Under the pieces are notes generated by a model, which saw only the letters and a program-made list of their open reading frames with translations, was not told the DNA's origin and did no database searches. A stretch of DNA of 64,000 bases, from the NCBI RefSeq assembly GCF_000247815.1, contig NC_021683.1:8192148-8256147 (forward strand). Reading direction: 5' to 3'. The position numbers were made by a program, and so were the translations under genes. Origin of the DNA: Ficedula albicollis. Its lineage: Eukaryota > Chordata > Aves > Passeriformes > Muscicapidae. Positions 1 through 12,200 of the stretch are shown piece after piece. The first letter of the stretch is position 1. Every line of letters begins with the position of its first letter.

Positions 1-2654
1 TGCTGCAAAAATCCTGGAAGCTTACTGTCTACACATCTAGCTGGGCTTTGGGTTTTTTGGTGGAACCAAGGTATTTTGCAAGGCTCGGCCAGTGTTGGCA
101 CTGAGGGGTTTTACCCAGTTGACCAAGCTGAAGAAGAGTCAATGTAGAGCCTGCAGATACTTGCCCAGCTGAAAACCCTGCTGTCTTGGAGGTTCTCTGA
201 TGCATAAACATTGTTCTTCATCTCTGAGAGTTGATCCTTCAAAGCCAGCTCCTAAGAATCCTTTTTGTCTACCTGGGAAGGCAGATGGGGCTTCACCCAT
301 GGGGCTGGGATCATGGTAAGATCTTTGTTGAGTGGGAACTCAAGTGCCTTGCAACAACTGCTGTAAAGATGCAAGGAGGATTATGTCCAAGCTGGTACTG
401 CTAAATCCATATTCATGAGGCATTTAAGCAGCACTGACTGCTTGGAGGGCAAGAGCAGCATTGCCTGGCAGGGCTGCAGTAGATGCCCAGTGGCATCCGT
501 TTGGATGGGAACCACTCAGCTGGGAAGAGAGCAAAGATAATCAGGCAGCAAACTGAGCCAGCTTTCTCTCTTGTTGCTCTTCATCTCCCATCTCCCAAGG
601 TGCTGCACCATTTTCCTGTTTCCTTGTCTTGCTTCTTCACCCCTCTTCTCTGGTTCTAGTAGTCTCAATTTTGGTGTTATTGTTGTCTTATCCCTCTATA
701 ACTTGTTCCTGGAGCATTTTAGTGCTATGGTGGGAGGCCAGCAGCATGGTCCACAGCTGGCCCAGGCACTGGCAGAGCTTGCACCATCAGCTGGATCCTC
801 TTGCCTGGAACTACAAATGATCTGGCTGGTTTCTCATCCCAGACTTTCCTCATGGAATAAAAATCACACGCTGTGTTGTGTGTTACATGCTCAGAGCACC
901 AAACCCCAGTCCTGCAATAAATCCCGTGTGTGAGGGGGTTGTTAGGAGAGGAGGCAAGGGAATGAGCAAGCGAGGGAATGACTTGCAAAGGCAAGCAACT
1001 GCCTGGCCATTTTCCATCCCCTGCTGCTTACAATGCAAACCTTTCCAAAAGAGTCCCCAAGCACACATCTGCCTTTGCAACGCTCTAGAAAGCCTGCATC
1101 TTGCAGATAGTCTCTCCAACTTGGCGGGAGATCTCAGTGAGTCATGTTGCAATTACACTGCTTATTAATATTTGAAAAAAACAGTGAAGAAAGGACCCTG
1201 GTGATGCATTTCCTCCATGTGACATAACTGGGAATGGCTCAAAAGTAATTTTAAGCTGATTTATTTAATCCTGGCTTCTATTTATTTAAATGTTTGGAGG
1301 TGGCTTTTTTTTTTTTTTTTTTTTAGGAAATCCATAGACGAGTCAATCCATTAAACACCACCACTCAGCTGGCTGTCAACCAGATTTGCTGCTTTCTGCA
1401 GAGGAAATAGAAATGATTGAAATAGTAGGGGGGTTTTGAGCTTGGCATTTTTGGGAATGATGAGGACACTCTGAACTAACTAAACTGCTATGTCAGTGCC
1501 TGTTAGGAAAGGGGACGTGGGGTGCTTGCTTAGCCAGTGCAGTATTTGTGTGTGCAGTCATATTGTCCCAAGTCACCTACAGACTGTGACCTCCCCCCCA
1601 GAAGCTCCTGGATAATGGCCTGGGAATCACCTGGTCAGCATGGGGACCTGTGTGAGCTAAACATCAACTCTGATGAGGAATCATCTCCCTCCTCTTTCCA
1701 GATAGAGCTGTGCACTTTATGTGGTGTAGCACGAGGTGTGCACACATCTTCAGAGGGTTTTTGTGCTTTGTCCTGTGATGCTGCCTGCCCCAAGGGAACC
1801 TGCTGGGCAGCAGGGTCGGTATCATCTTTATTTCCAACAAGGTTGAACATCCTTCTGTAGTGCCAAGAGTTCCCCTGGCCTCTGCACGCAGTTTAGAGGC
1901 TATCTGTCACTCTGCTGATGTGCCCCGGAGCAGTTGTTTGTCATCACCAAAGGATAGTCTGGCTTTGGAGGGTCAGTGCTAGTCTGTGCATCAGACTGAA
2001 AGACTGTACTCAGGCACCTTATTTTTAAGGTCTTGTCTTGCTGAGCTGCTCTCAGTTTCTCTCTGCACTTGCCATAAATAATCAAGCCCAAAGCAATGAA
2101 AGACTCACGCTGGATGGAGCCAGATCCATGCCCCTTGAGTTCTCATGCCTGTTTTTGTCATTCAAGTAGCACAGGGTGTTGCACCACCTCCACTGTTTTG
2201 AACAGGGGCCAGTATCTCATGATGCATCTGCAGTGTCCTGAGTCATCTCTGCCATCTCTCCTATTCCCCTTCCTACCCAATTCTCCTGTGCCAGTAAAGA
2301 AATGGTCAAGAGACCTATTTAAGATTCACAAAGGCGTCACAGGGAAGTTGGAGCAAAGCTGAAGCAGGCAGTTCCCTTTGATATGTAGACAAGTCAGGAT
2401 TCAGGATTCCTGGCTGTCAGATGTTGTGCTGCTGCACTGCGTCACCTCGTGCTGCTTCCTGTGCTTCCCCGACAGGGAGATGTTCTGTCCTGCGTTTGAG
2501 ACCTGGTTTTGAAGGCAATCTCAAAGCCCTGCTTAAAATTTGATGTGCTTGAAAAGTTCCTTCTAAGATGTAACCGGATCCTGCTGGGAGTGTTTTTTTC
2601 TACACTGTCTGCTTGGTTCGTCTGTAGCAATCTTGCTGCCCTGGTTGAAAAACT

Positions 2655-2700
2655 GATGTTAGGAAAGATGAAAAGTTAGGAAAGATGAAAAGTTAGGAAA
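2655..2700. repeat. Short direct repeat
   Basis: GTTAGGAAAGATGAAAA occurs twice and a half in a row. Confidence 0.85.
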
Positions 2701-3289
2701 TGCTGTTTGGGAGCAGTGAGTGGAGACTTTTCCTCCTGCAGGCAAAAGGCACCTCTGCTGATAGGCACTGCTGGAAAGGAGACATGTACTTCAAATTGCC
2801 TCCTGCGAGTTCATGGTGCAGAGGCAGTTTTGGATGTAGTCTTTCAATTCCCTGGATTCTGAATGGATCCAGGCACTGAGCTGAAGTGATCACAACAGGA
2901 GCTGAGGCATCTCTGAGAAAACCATGAAGCAGTGATGCTACTCAGTTTCTTTCTTTGCTTTGTTTTCCTTTTTCCGGCTCCAAAATGGAGTGGTTTCTTT
3001 ATGGCTGAACATGTTCCTGTTTGCTTATCTGCTCCCCTCAATCTTGTTGGGGGTTGAAAGTTGTACTGAGACTTTTGTCTGAGTCATGCAGGAATGATGC
3101 ATGAGGTGGAGCTGGTGTCTGATGTGAAGCAGGATAGACTGTGGCTTCCTCAACTCTGCTAACGTGAAAACCTGCTCATTATCACCTTGCAGTGGCTGGA
3201 CGAGGCTTTGAGTACAGGAGTACTTCCTTCAGAAATCTCCTCAAGAGTTGGTGACATTCTCTAGAGAAAGTGAACTGAGCCTGGGCTGC

Positions 3290-3540
3290 CGCTGACTTTG
3301 GAGGGCAGGTTTAGATGAGTTACTAAGAAGAAATTCTTCCATGTGAGGATGGTGAGACACTGACACAGGTTGCCCAGAGAATCTGTGGCTGCCCCCTCCA
3401 TGGAAGTGTTCAGACTGGATGGGGCTCTGAGCAGCCTTATCTAGCAGAATAACAGGTGTCCCTGCCCATGGTGGGGAGGTTGGAACCAGATGATCTTTAA
3501 AGGTCCCTTCCAACCCTACCATTATGTGATTCTGTGATGT
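3290..3540 (+). mobile_element. CR1 LINE fragment, 3' end
   Basis: Contains the typical avian CR1 tail words: GGTGTCCCTGCCCATGG, GATGATCTTTAAAGGTCCC, TTCCAACCC and ATTCTGTGAT. Confidence 0.88.
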
Positions 3541-4849
3541 ACTTGAACCTCTACATGACCCTCAAGCCAACTTCCCACGAGAAGCTGAAGCATTCTGCCC
3601 TCTCTTGGGTTTCCAGTATTAAGCTAGAAGAGAAGAAAGCCCTGGGATAGTGGTATACTGATAGTCATCTCTTTGCATGTCCTGCTGCAGCACTGCAGGG
3701 TTTCAAAGCCAGGTCTCTGCCCTGCTCTGAGCTCTGCTGTCACACTAAATCCTGGTGAACTTCTCCTATCACACGCGATCCCAGTACAATGAAGCTGAAC
3801 AAAGGCTTGTGCCAAAGCAAATAGCTGTCTTAGCGTGGCTTGGTTTGGAGCTTTTCTCTATTGGGTTTAGAGCCATTGTCCTCCAGCTCCTGGCCTTTCA
3901 TCTGCCACAGCTGAAATGTTGTGACCTGATGCAAAGCAGGGGATGTAAGCTAAGGACTGCAAAGAGGAGAACTGTAACGTGTATGCCTGGCTTTATTTAA
4001 ACTTTTTTTGGTGGCAAAGGTGCTCCAGGGGGAGACTCAAAGCTATGAGGTACTGAAGCAAGGAGGTGACTGTTTTTCAAGAGGGAAGTTATCCTGAGCT
4101 TGGGGTTGAAATGGGGTAGAGAGAAATGTGTGTAGTTCCAGGTGGATAGTGGAAAATGCTGTTAGCCTGGTTTGCCAGTGGAAGTGGAAGCAGCCTGTAA
4201 GCAGAAGTGAGGTGATGCTTTCTCAGAATACTCAAGACCACCTAGTTGAACAATAATCTGTGTGCTGCATCCTGAAGAAATAGGAAGTTTCTTTGTGGGG
4301 AGTATGATCCATAGGGAGCTTCTTGGCTTAGCCCCAGTTTCAGACCACAGTTTCCTAACTTATGTATACATATGCACATGCCATTTATGCGTACAATGAA
4401 CAGCTAGGGTAATTGGCAGTCTGGGCTTGAGGTGTTGCTTGTAACATTCCTGAGTGAAGTTATGGAGTAGACTAAAACTACAGAAAACCTGTCTGCCATG
4501 GAGGACAGGCAATCTCTGTCCTGGGGAGCTGACTCTGAGAGGGTCTAGGATGGCATAGAGACGTAGGGTGCAAGATTTGGTGAGTTGGGCTTTGGGTGCC
4601 TGGTTCTCTGCATGCAGAGGGAGATGGTGGGTGGGAGACAGCAAATAAAGGCAAACCCTTTGCCTGTCATGAGCTCTGGAACGGTGGGTGTTGAATTTCA
4701 AGGGTTTGAAGGCATCCAGCCTCCACAGCATGGCCTGAAGGGATACTCCAGGGCTGTTCCAGGCCCATCCCACTAGCTGGACCTGTGTTGCCTCCTCCCC
4801 TGCACTTCAATGCATGAAGAAATAGCACTTGAGGCACTTTGACATGGTT

Positions 4850-4982
4850 TGATTGTGAGCACGGTGGCTGGACTCAATGATCTTAGATTTTTTTTTTTCA
4901 ACCTTCAGGATTCCATGACTTGATGATCCTTGTGGGTCTCTTCCAACTTGGTATATTCTGGGATTCTATGATTCTATGAAAT
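4850..4982 (+). mobile_element. CR1 LINE fragment, 3' end
   Basis: GGCTGGACTCAATGATCTTA, then GATGATCCTTGTGGGTCTC, TTCCAACTTGG, and terminal ATTCTATGATTCTATGA, the CR1 terminal octamer repeated. Confidence 0.85.
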
Positions 4983-6880
4983 ACTTCCTTGGCATCCTGC
5001 CCTGACTGGCATCAGGTAGCATGTTAAGCTCCCTGTGCACTAATTATACACATTTAAAGAGGTGCTCTGAGCTGTGACAGTGTTGGGCACTGCTGGCCTG
5101 GCCCTCACACCCCCAGCAGCAGGGACAGTGAGGGATTTACAAAAGCAGGAGGATGGGCAGGGGATTTTCAGTTTCCAGCTTATTTTGGGATGGCTGTAGC
5201 TCTATTACCAAGTGCCTTCCCCCACTGCCAGCTGCATTTGCTGGTGCTGTGAGCATGTGTCAATGTGACCTGGCAGAGTTTGCCCTGGGGAGGAGAGAAT
5301 CCCCCAGGGCTTCTGCCTTCCCTCTGCTCCCCATCCTCTCCTGGGAAGGCAAAAAAATAGATCTTGGCAAGATCAGAGGATAAAAGTTGCTGTGTCGGGG
5401 ACCTGAAAAGAGTTTTGGTTAAACTGGTGTGGGAAGATTAATAGTGGGTTTTCTTTCCTTTTTCTGTCTTTAAAGCTAGTGGAGGCAAGGGGACACAAGT
5501 TTGCTTTTCACACTGTGTGTGTCTGAGGCTTGGCCAGCCTCACTCCTGGCTACTCCTGGCTCCTGCCTGCCTATGCTCATCTCCTTCCCTGGCTACAGCT
5601 AAAAGCACTGGAAGGAGGAAAAATATAAAACAAATGGGGCTGTGTTTATGTTGTAGAGAAGGAGGAAGCACCCGGCAACATCCTTGGCTTTTCCTTGTTC
5701 CCGCTGGGTCTCTCCACCCCCTGCCTTGCCCATCCTGGAAATTTCATAGGATTTCCCACAGCCTCCCAGATTCTTTGGCCCCTTTAAAGTGCTTTGCAGC
5801 CCTTAATGTTCTTGTTTTCTGTCTTGGTACTATCTTCAGCTGAATTCCCATCTTCTCCTTGGCAAGAATAACCTGATGTTGAGTGCCCCATTTCATTGTC
5901 CAGGGAATATTAGATGATATTAGATGTCCACTAGGACATCCAAGGCCACCCAGGAGCATCTCTCTGCTGCACACAGGCATTTTAATTTATTCATTTTTTT
6001 CCCCAGCTTATATGTAAATACCAGCAAGGACAACACCTTGAGGAGCCCGTCCATATCCTTGCCACTGCACATGTCCCAGGAGCTGCTGCTGCAGCTTGCT
6101 CTGATGTCGCGATGTGCTGTGGGATGCTTGGTCTCACTCCCAGGGGCCTGCAGCACATTTGGGGTCGCCTCCCCTTCCTCCTCCATGGTCTGGGGCCAGC
6201 CCAGCGTTCTGACCAGAGGCAAATGATCCCCCCCCTCCTCCAGGAGCACCAAGGCAGCGCTTTGCACGCACGGGGAGCTGCATCCCATCTAGCACATACC
6301 ATCCAGGGGCTGCTTTCCCCCCGTGCTGCTGCCAGCAGAGCTGGTCTCAGCTCCATTCAACCAGAACAAGCAGCAAATTAACCTGACCTAGATCTGGAGA
6401 AGCTGACAGTTGTGTGTGCCCTCAAAATCCGTGCTCTGGAGGCAATGCAGGGAGAAATCTTGCCTATTTTCAGAGAGGAGAAATAGCTGTGTATTTATAA
6501 CTGTCTGAAAACCTGCTTCTCATTCCCCGGCCACCCAGAGCTTGTCCTCTTCCATGCTGCTCTTCATCCTTGTGCTGGGAATGGCTTGAGACATTGGACA
6601 GGTCTCCCCATCCATCATGATGCTGCTTTTCCTGCTCCTTCCTGTTTACACTAACCAGGCACACATTTGCCCAGAGCAGTGCACATTGTCTTAGTCTCAT
6701 CACCACTGGGAAACCCTCCCAGAAACCCCCTCGGGATCAGGAACACGCCCTCAGGGGTTGATCCTGCAGGCTGGCTGTCAGGATCACACCTTTGCCTGGC
6801 AGCTGGGAAGGGCTCTGGCCCGAGGGCGCTGGGTTCCTGAGGGGTGGGATGGGACCAGCTCGCTCCTGGCGCAGCCGGCA

Positions 6881-6894
6881 GTTGCCATGGCAAT
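6881..6894. promoter_or_regulatory. RFX-type X-box candidate in a VAC14 intron
   Basis: GTTGCCATGGCAAT is a 14-bp near-perfect palindrome matching the X-box consensus. Function is inferred only. Confidence 0.4.
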
Positions 6895-9252
6895 GGCAGG
6901 ATATTGCTTTCTTGGAGCCTCCTGGCTTGCACAAAGCCAGCCGCCAGCTCCAGCTTTGCTCAGCACAGGGATGTGCAGTGCATACCAAGCATCCTGCCTT
7001 TCCTCTGTCCCCAGCTGGGAGCTCTCTCTGGAGCATGCGGGGAAGAAGCAGCGGGAGCTGGAGCTTCCTGCTTCTTTCCCACGGCTGGAAAACCCCAGGT
7101 CTTTGTGGCTGCCTGCTCTTCCTCCCAGTGCTCATGTACCAGTCCCTCCTGATTGTTAATTCCTCCACGGTTTTCAGTTGCAAAATTCAGCCTATGCTGC
7201 TTTTTCCACCTTCTGCCTGTAACCTACACAGGGGGGATACCCCTTAACCTCTCCAAAGCCTGAGTGGTGCACCACCTTCCAGTGGTGCTGGTCTACCCTG
7301 GCCTGAACATCCTGAGCCCAAGCAGAATCTCAGAGATGGGGTCTTGATATAGCTCTAAGAGGCTGAATTAAGGATCTGACCTCAAGTCATGACTCTAAAA
7401 GCTTCGGGATGCAGGAGGGTTGTTTTTTACCTAGCCGGGGGATTTGGTCATGTTTTCTCAAGCCATGGAAGCTGCTTGTGAAAACTGAGCTGAATGATGT
7501 GGCTGTGTGGGAGCACCAGGGCAGCAGTGAGTGCAGCAGGAAGGCAGTCATGAGTGGCTAGGTCATGCTGTACATCAACCAGCCATGGCCTCAGCTCCTG
7601 GTTTTGTTGGGTTTGGCAAAATGCGCTACATAAATGAGAGTCCTAGCTCTTGCCTGACTGCCAGCCCTCATAGCCAAGCCCTGAGTCCCTTTGCCAGTCT
7701 CAGCCAGTATGACTTGGAAACCTTTATGGGTGTTTTCTCCCCATTGTGAGAGCCTGAGACCCAAGTTGGTGCCTGTTCAAAGACTGTGAGTTCAACTGAG
7801 TCATGTGATTAGCCACCAGAGAGCCTACATAGGCTTCAGGGGGCCAAACATCCTGAGTTCTGCTCAGGGACATCCTCCGCTTGAAACAAAACACTGCCAG
7901 CATCACTGTCTGAGCCACAGATGCTTGAAATCCAGGCAGGGAGGGAGGACCAAGGTCTTCTCTCTGCCAGGGACCACAGACTCCTCTCCCTGGAAGAAGA
8001 TGAAGGCTGGTGGTGGTAGGGTCCTCTCATGCTGGCAGTGAGCTCCCAGCCTTGTCAGCATCATGGAGGTGCTATATTATTCAGGGGCAGCAGTACAAGT
8101 TGTCTTTTTTTTCTTTCCTGCCTTTGGCAGCTGTGGATTGAGACTTAATCATGTTTATAGGCACAGGGTCTTCCCAAGCCTTGTGTTGCCTGTGGCAGGC
8201 TGCTTCCTGACCACTGCCTCTACATCATGCACAGCCTAGACTCCACACTGCCTGCTCTGAGGCTGCTGGGGCTTGAGAATCAGCCTTAATTACAAAAAAA
8301 AGCCCCAAAAATGTACTCAGTCTAAGGTATCTGTTCAAAAGAAAAACTCGGGAGCTCCTCTTTCTGATTTTCAGGGATCGTGTTTTCTAGCATGATAAAA
8401 AAAAAAGACATAATTGACTTTTTGTTTTTCCAGACGGAGGGGTTTTCTATGTTAGCTCAGAAACAAAACCTCCTATATTACTGCAGCTCTTCAGAAAGAT
8501 GCATTGTGAGAACACAGGGAAAGCCTGGGATTCTGTCCTGGTGGGCAAAGGGTGTTTGGGATGTGCTTTGCCTAAAGACGTGGCAGTCGACCCTTTTTGG
8601 CAGCCTATTTGCTCTGCACAGCCCCACTGCACTTAGAACATCAGGAATGGCTGATGAAACATCTCGGCCCAAGGACATTTGAATGAAGGGGGACCCAAAA
8701 TAGCCTGAGACTTGAGAAGGGCTGAGGATGGAAAAAAAACCCACCCAGTAATAACTTCTCCAGAAATGCTATATATAGACTGATTTGGTGACTTCTGGAA
8801 AGAAAGAGCTATGAAATCCGAATGGCAGCTCTGCCTTGACATCCTGAGCTCAGCCTTGCAGAGAGGAGCTGCCTGGTGTGTGCCCCCAGAACATCCCTGT
8901 GCTCTTGCTGGGATTGTCCCAAATCTGTGGTTATAAAGGGAACGCAAAACCCAGACTTTCACAAAGTGGGACAGGGGAAGGCAAGCCCTCTTCCTGGTTG
9001 TTTAAATTTGGTTTAGTTTCATATGTTTCCTTGGGACGCTCGGAGCAGAAACTGTTTTTTTTTTTCTCGCTTGTCTTTCCTGCCCCATCCCCTCTGCAAG
9101 CATTTGAAATTTCCACTTGAAGTTTTGTAGGTAGCCCTCTTTTACTGTACCTTTCTTAGTGTGCTGGGATTTGGTATTTGCTTCCCCCCTCACCCTCTCT
9201 GAATGTGGATTTGGAAAAGAAAGCTCACCCTGCACCATCCCTCTCTCTGCAG

Positions 9253-12200
9253 GTTATCCTGAAGGACCTGGAACTGCTGGCTGAGATCGCTTCCTCCCCA
9301 GCAGGACAGACAGAGGAGGGTCACGGTCCCTCCGATGGCTCCGATGTGCGACCTGGCCCAGTGGAGCTTCATGTCCCAGCCAGGGCTGGCCAGCTCAGCT
9401 CCTCCAGTGAGTGCCACAGCTCCGTGCCTCCCTGCTCCTGGGCTCTCTCCATGTCCTGTGGCTCCAGTCAGGTTTTGCTCTGGCAAAAGGCGAAGCTTCT
9501 TTTACAGTAATAAATCAATGTCTTCATCCCCACCCAGCACAGTTTGGGAATTGAGTCTGCCATGGTGCAGACCAGGGTGCTGCTTTTATTTTCACTGCTC
9601 TTTCTCCTAGTTCATGTTTTGGGGATTTAGAGCTCGGTTTAGCATCAGGACGCTCCAGAGGCCAGTGTGGAGAGATGTCATTGTTGTCCTATTTTTTATG
9701 GGACCTTGATTTCCAGCCTCTTTTCTCCTTGTAAAAACCCTCAGAGCCCTAGAATCAGTGCAGGATGAGATGCTGGCTGCAATCCCAGATCTCCAAAACA
9801 TCCATAGATCTGCAGAGGGATCCCTGTGCCAGGCTGCCCACATTGGCTATGAACTGTTACGTTGCTCTGAGTGTCTGGCAAAATCTCAGAAGAGAGATGA
9901 AGAGGGACGATCTTATTTTCTAGGGACTTGAGAGATTTTTAAAAAAGAAACAACCTTTCATTAATTATCCTGGCACATGGGGAAGTTTTTTTCATCTTCC
10001 CTTGTCTGTGGCTCATGCTTTACAGTTGCTTGGCTGCTCCTTCTCCTCCTCAGTTGCTATTTAAGGGCCTCCCTGTTGTACTCCCCAGGCCAGGTCGTCC
10101 CAGCCAAAAGCACGTTTCATGTGAGCTTTGGACTGCAACCCGAGCACTGAGCCAAGGCTGCCGCTCCCCGTGCAGGATGCAGCCACAGGGCCTTGCAAAA
10201 TCACCATCAGAGAGAGAGGCTTTGCTTTCCCATCCCCAGGCTTTGTTTTCTCTGAAGATCCTGGATCACTCACCCCTCCCTGGTCTTATAAATATCTGCG
10301 CCAGTGACCAGTTCAGGTCTTGGGCTGTTCAGGGTGGGATTTTTTTGCAGATCTACCTGTTTCCTGCTGGCAGCTTTTATCTCTGCAATGGAGAGGTAAG
10401 GGCTGCAGAGCTGCTGACCTCCCCAAGCCCTCTGCAAGTCTCATCCATCCTCCCACTGTCAGAAGTGAGACTGCCTGGGTGGAGCAGCTCCTGCAGTGCT
10501 GGCCAAGCAGCTGAGGAGCTGCAGTTCAGCTCACACTGATGGTTGTCTGAGGTTTCCTTCCTTCTGGATGATCTAAAAATAGCAGGCTGGATGGCGTGGA
10601 TCCTAACGACTGCCATGGCCCCTGTTAGCTATCTGGAAGAGCAACTTGGCTTCACTTACTCAAGTGTAACCTTTAAAAAGAGTCTGGCTCTTCCCTCCTG
10701 GAATAGATCTGCTGGAGCCAGAGCTCCCGTTGCCCCAGGGTGGGACAACTTGCCCCCACACAAGTCCTAGTGGGCTCTGATTTCCTCACCTATTTTCCTC
10801 TTCCCTATAATGCACCAGAAAATTGTTCCTTAAGAATTTATTTGGGGCTGAGCTTTGCAGGGTCATTGGCTTTTAACCAAAGGCAGATGTTTTTGGGGAG
10901 GGAAAAAGAAGCTGGTTCATTGGCCTTGGACGTTTATCATGGCCCCAGTCCTGTCTGGCTTTGACCACCCAAGGCTGAGAGACTGGATGGGCTGCTGGGG
11001 AGTTCTCCCAGGGAAATTGAGGGTCACAGCTGGGCAGGACCTTTTCCTGGATTATTCCTGGAAAATTGGAGGCTCCTGAAAAATGCTCCTTTTGTCAGAG
11101 GATTGCTTTAAGAGTGGGGCTTTTTGGAGCAGGACAGTGACCGGTGGAAATCCCCATGTCTGAGTATGGTCCCGGGTGGTGAAAGCAAGTGAGCCAAAAC
11201 TCTGCCCTTCCCAGGCAAAAAGTCATGAGGTGCTGGCACTAAAGAGAGGGTCTTCCCCTTTCTGGAGTCACTGGTTTTGTACTGGGATATATGGGATGGT
11301 TCCCTAGGGTGCTGTGGGTCAGAAAGTGCTGTATTGACTGTAGGATGGATGCTGTTGCTCCATTAGAGCGGGAGCTGCAGGGTTCCAGCACTTCTCCCCA
11401 GGGTTAAATCTCTCCATTCCCTTCATCACCTCAGACTGAGTTGCCACTGAAGCCAGCAGTGGGAGGAAAGCTGCTGAGGTATTCCAGCCCCAATCCTCTC
11501 CTATCCCAGAGGCTCTTCCAAATGTGCAGTTGGTGGTTTTGCAGGTAAATAAGCAAGGTCACCCTTTGAAATCCTTGAGCTTATGGCAGATTTCCTGCTG
11601 TGCTCTCTGTCTTGGCGCTCCAGGCTTTTCTAGCCAAGCAGTAAGGACAGGAGTGGAGGTGGAAGGGGCCAGTGCCCCCATGGTCTTCCCCACACTTCCT
11701 CTCTCTCCCTTTCTTCCCTCGGGATGTGTTTATGCAGTTGTTTCCCTGCCATTGAGTTTGGTTTCCTTCAGATGCTGGTTGATTAGTCAGGAAAGCCGTG
11801 TCCCACTTCCGCAGCCCGTTCCCAGCTCCAGTTTTTATTTAGCCGCTTTGTTCTCTGGTTACGTAAGGTCAGCTGCCCTCGACGCCTTCTCCAAGCACAA
11901 TGAGCTGGGGCCAGCCCAGCTCAGCACTGCAGGGGGATCCAGCATCTCCCGACCTGCTGTGACTGCCCTGAGCGAGGGTGGCTGGTGTTGGCCTCCTGGA
12001 ATATCTCCTTGGTACCTTCTACCCGTTTTTCCAGGGACAAGGGCTGCAGGGCTGTGCCCAAGAGCTTGCTGGTCTTTGGAGTGATGATGCAAATGCCATT
12101 CTGGTCAGTACACTGAGAATCCAGCTGCCTACTTTGTTTTGGGAGTGTCTTTTCCAGCCCTGTGTAAGTTGAGACACGTAGCAGATGACCTGAGAGTGGT

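Larger units (their letters stand above)
1..9252 (+). other. VAC14: VAC14 intron (left part), no exon recognised
   Basis: Only small chance reading frames; nothing matches the VAC14 residues that should precede the exon at 9253. It holds CR1 fragments (about 3290-3540 and 4850-4980), a 20-T run at 1305-1324, a short direct repeat at 2655-2700, and an RFX-type palindrome at 6881-6894. The intron ends in CTCTCTCTGCAG at 9241-9252. Confidence 0.8.
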
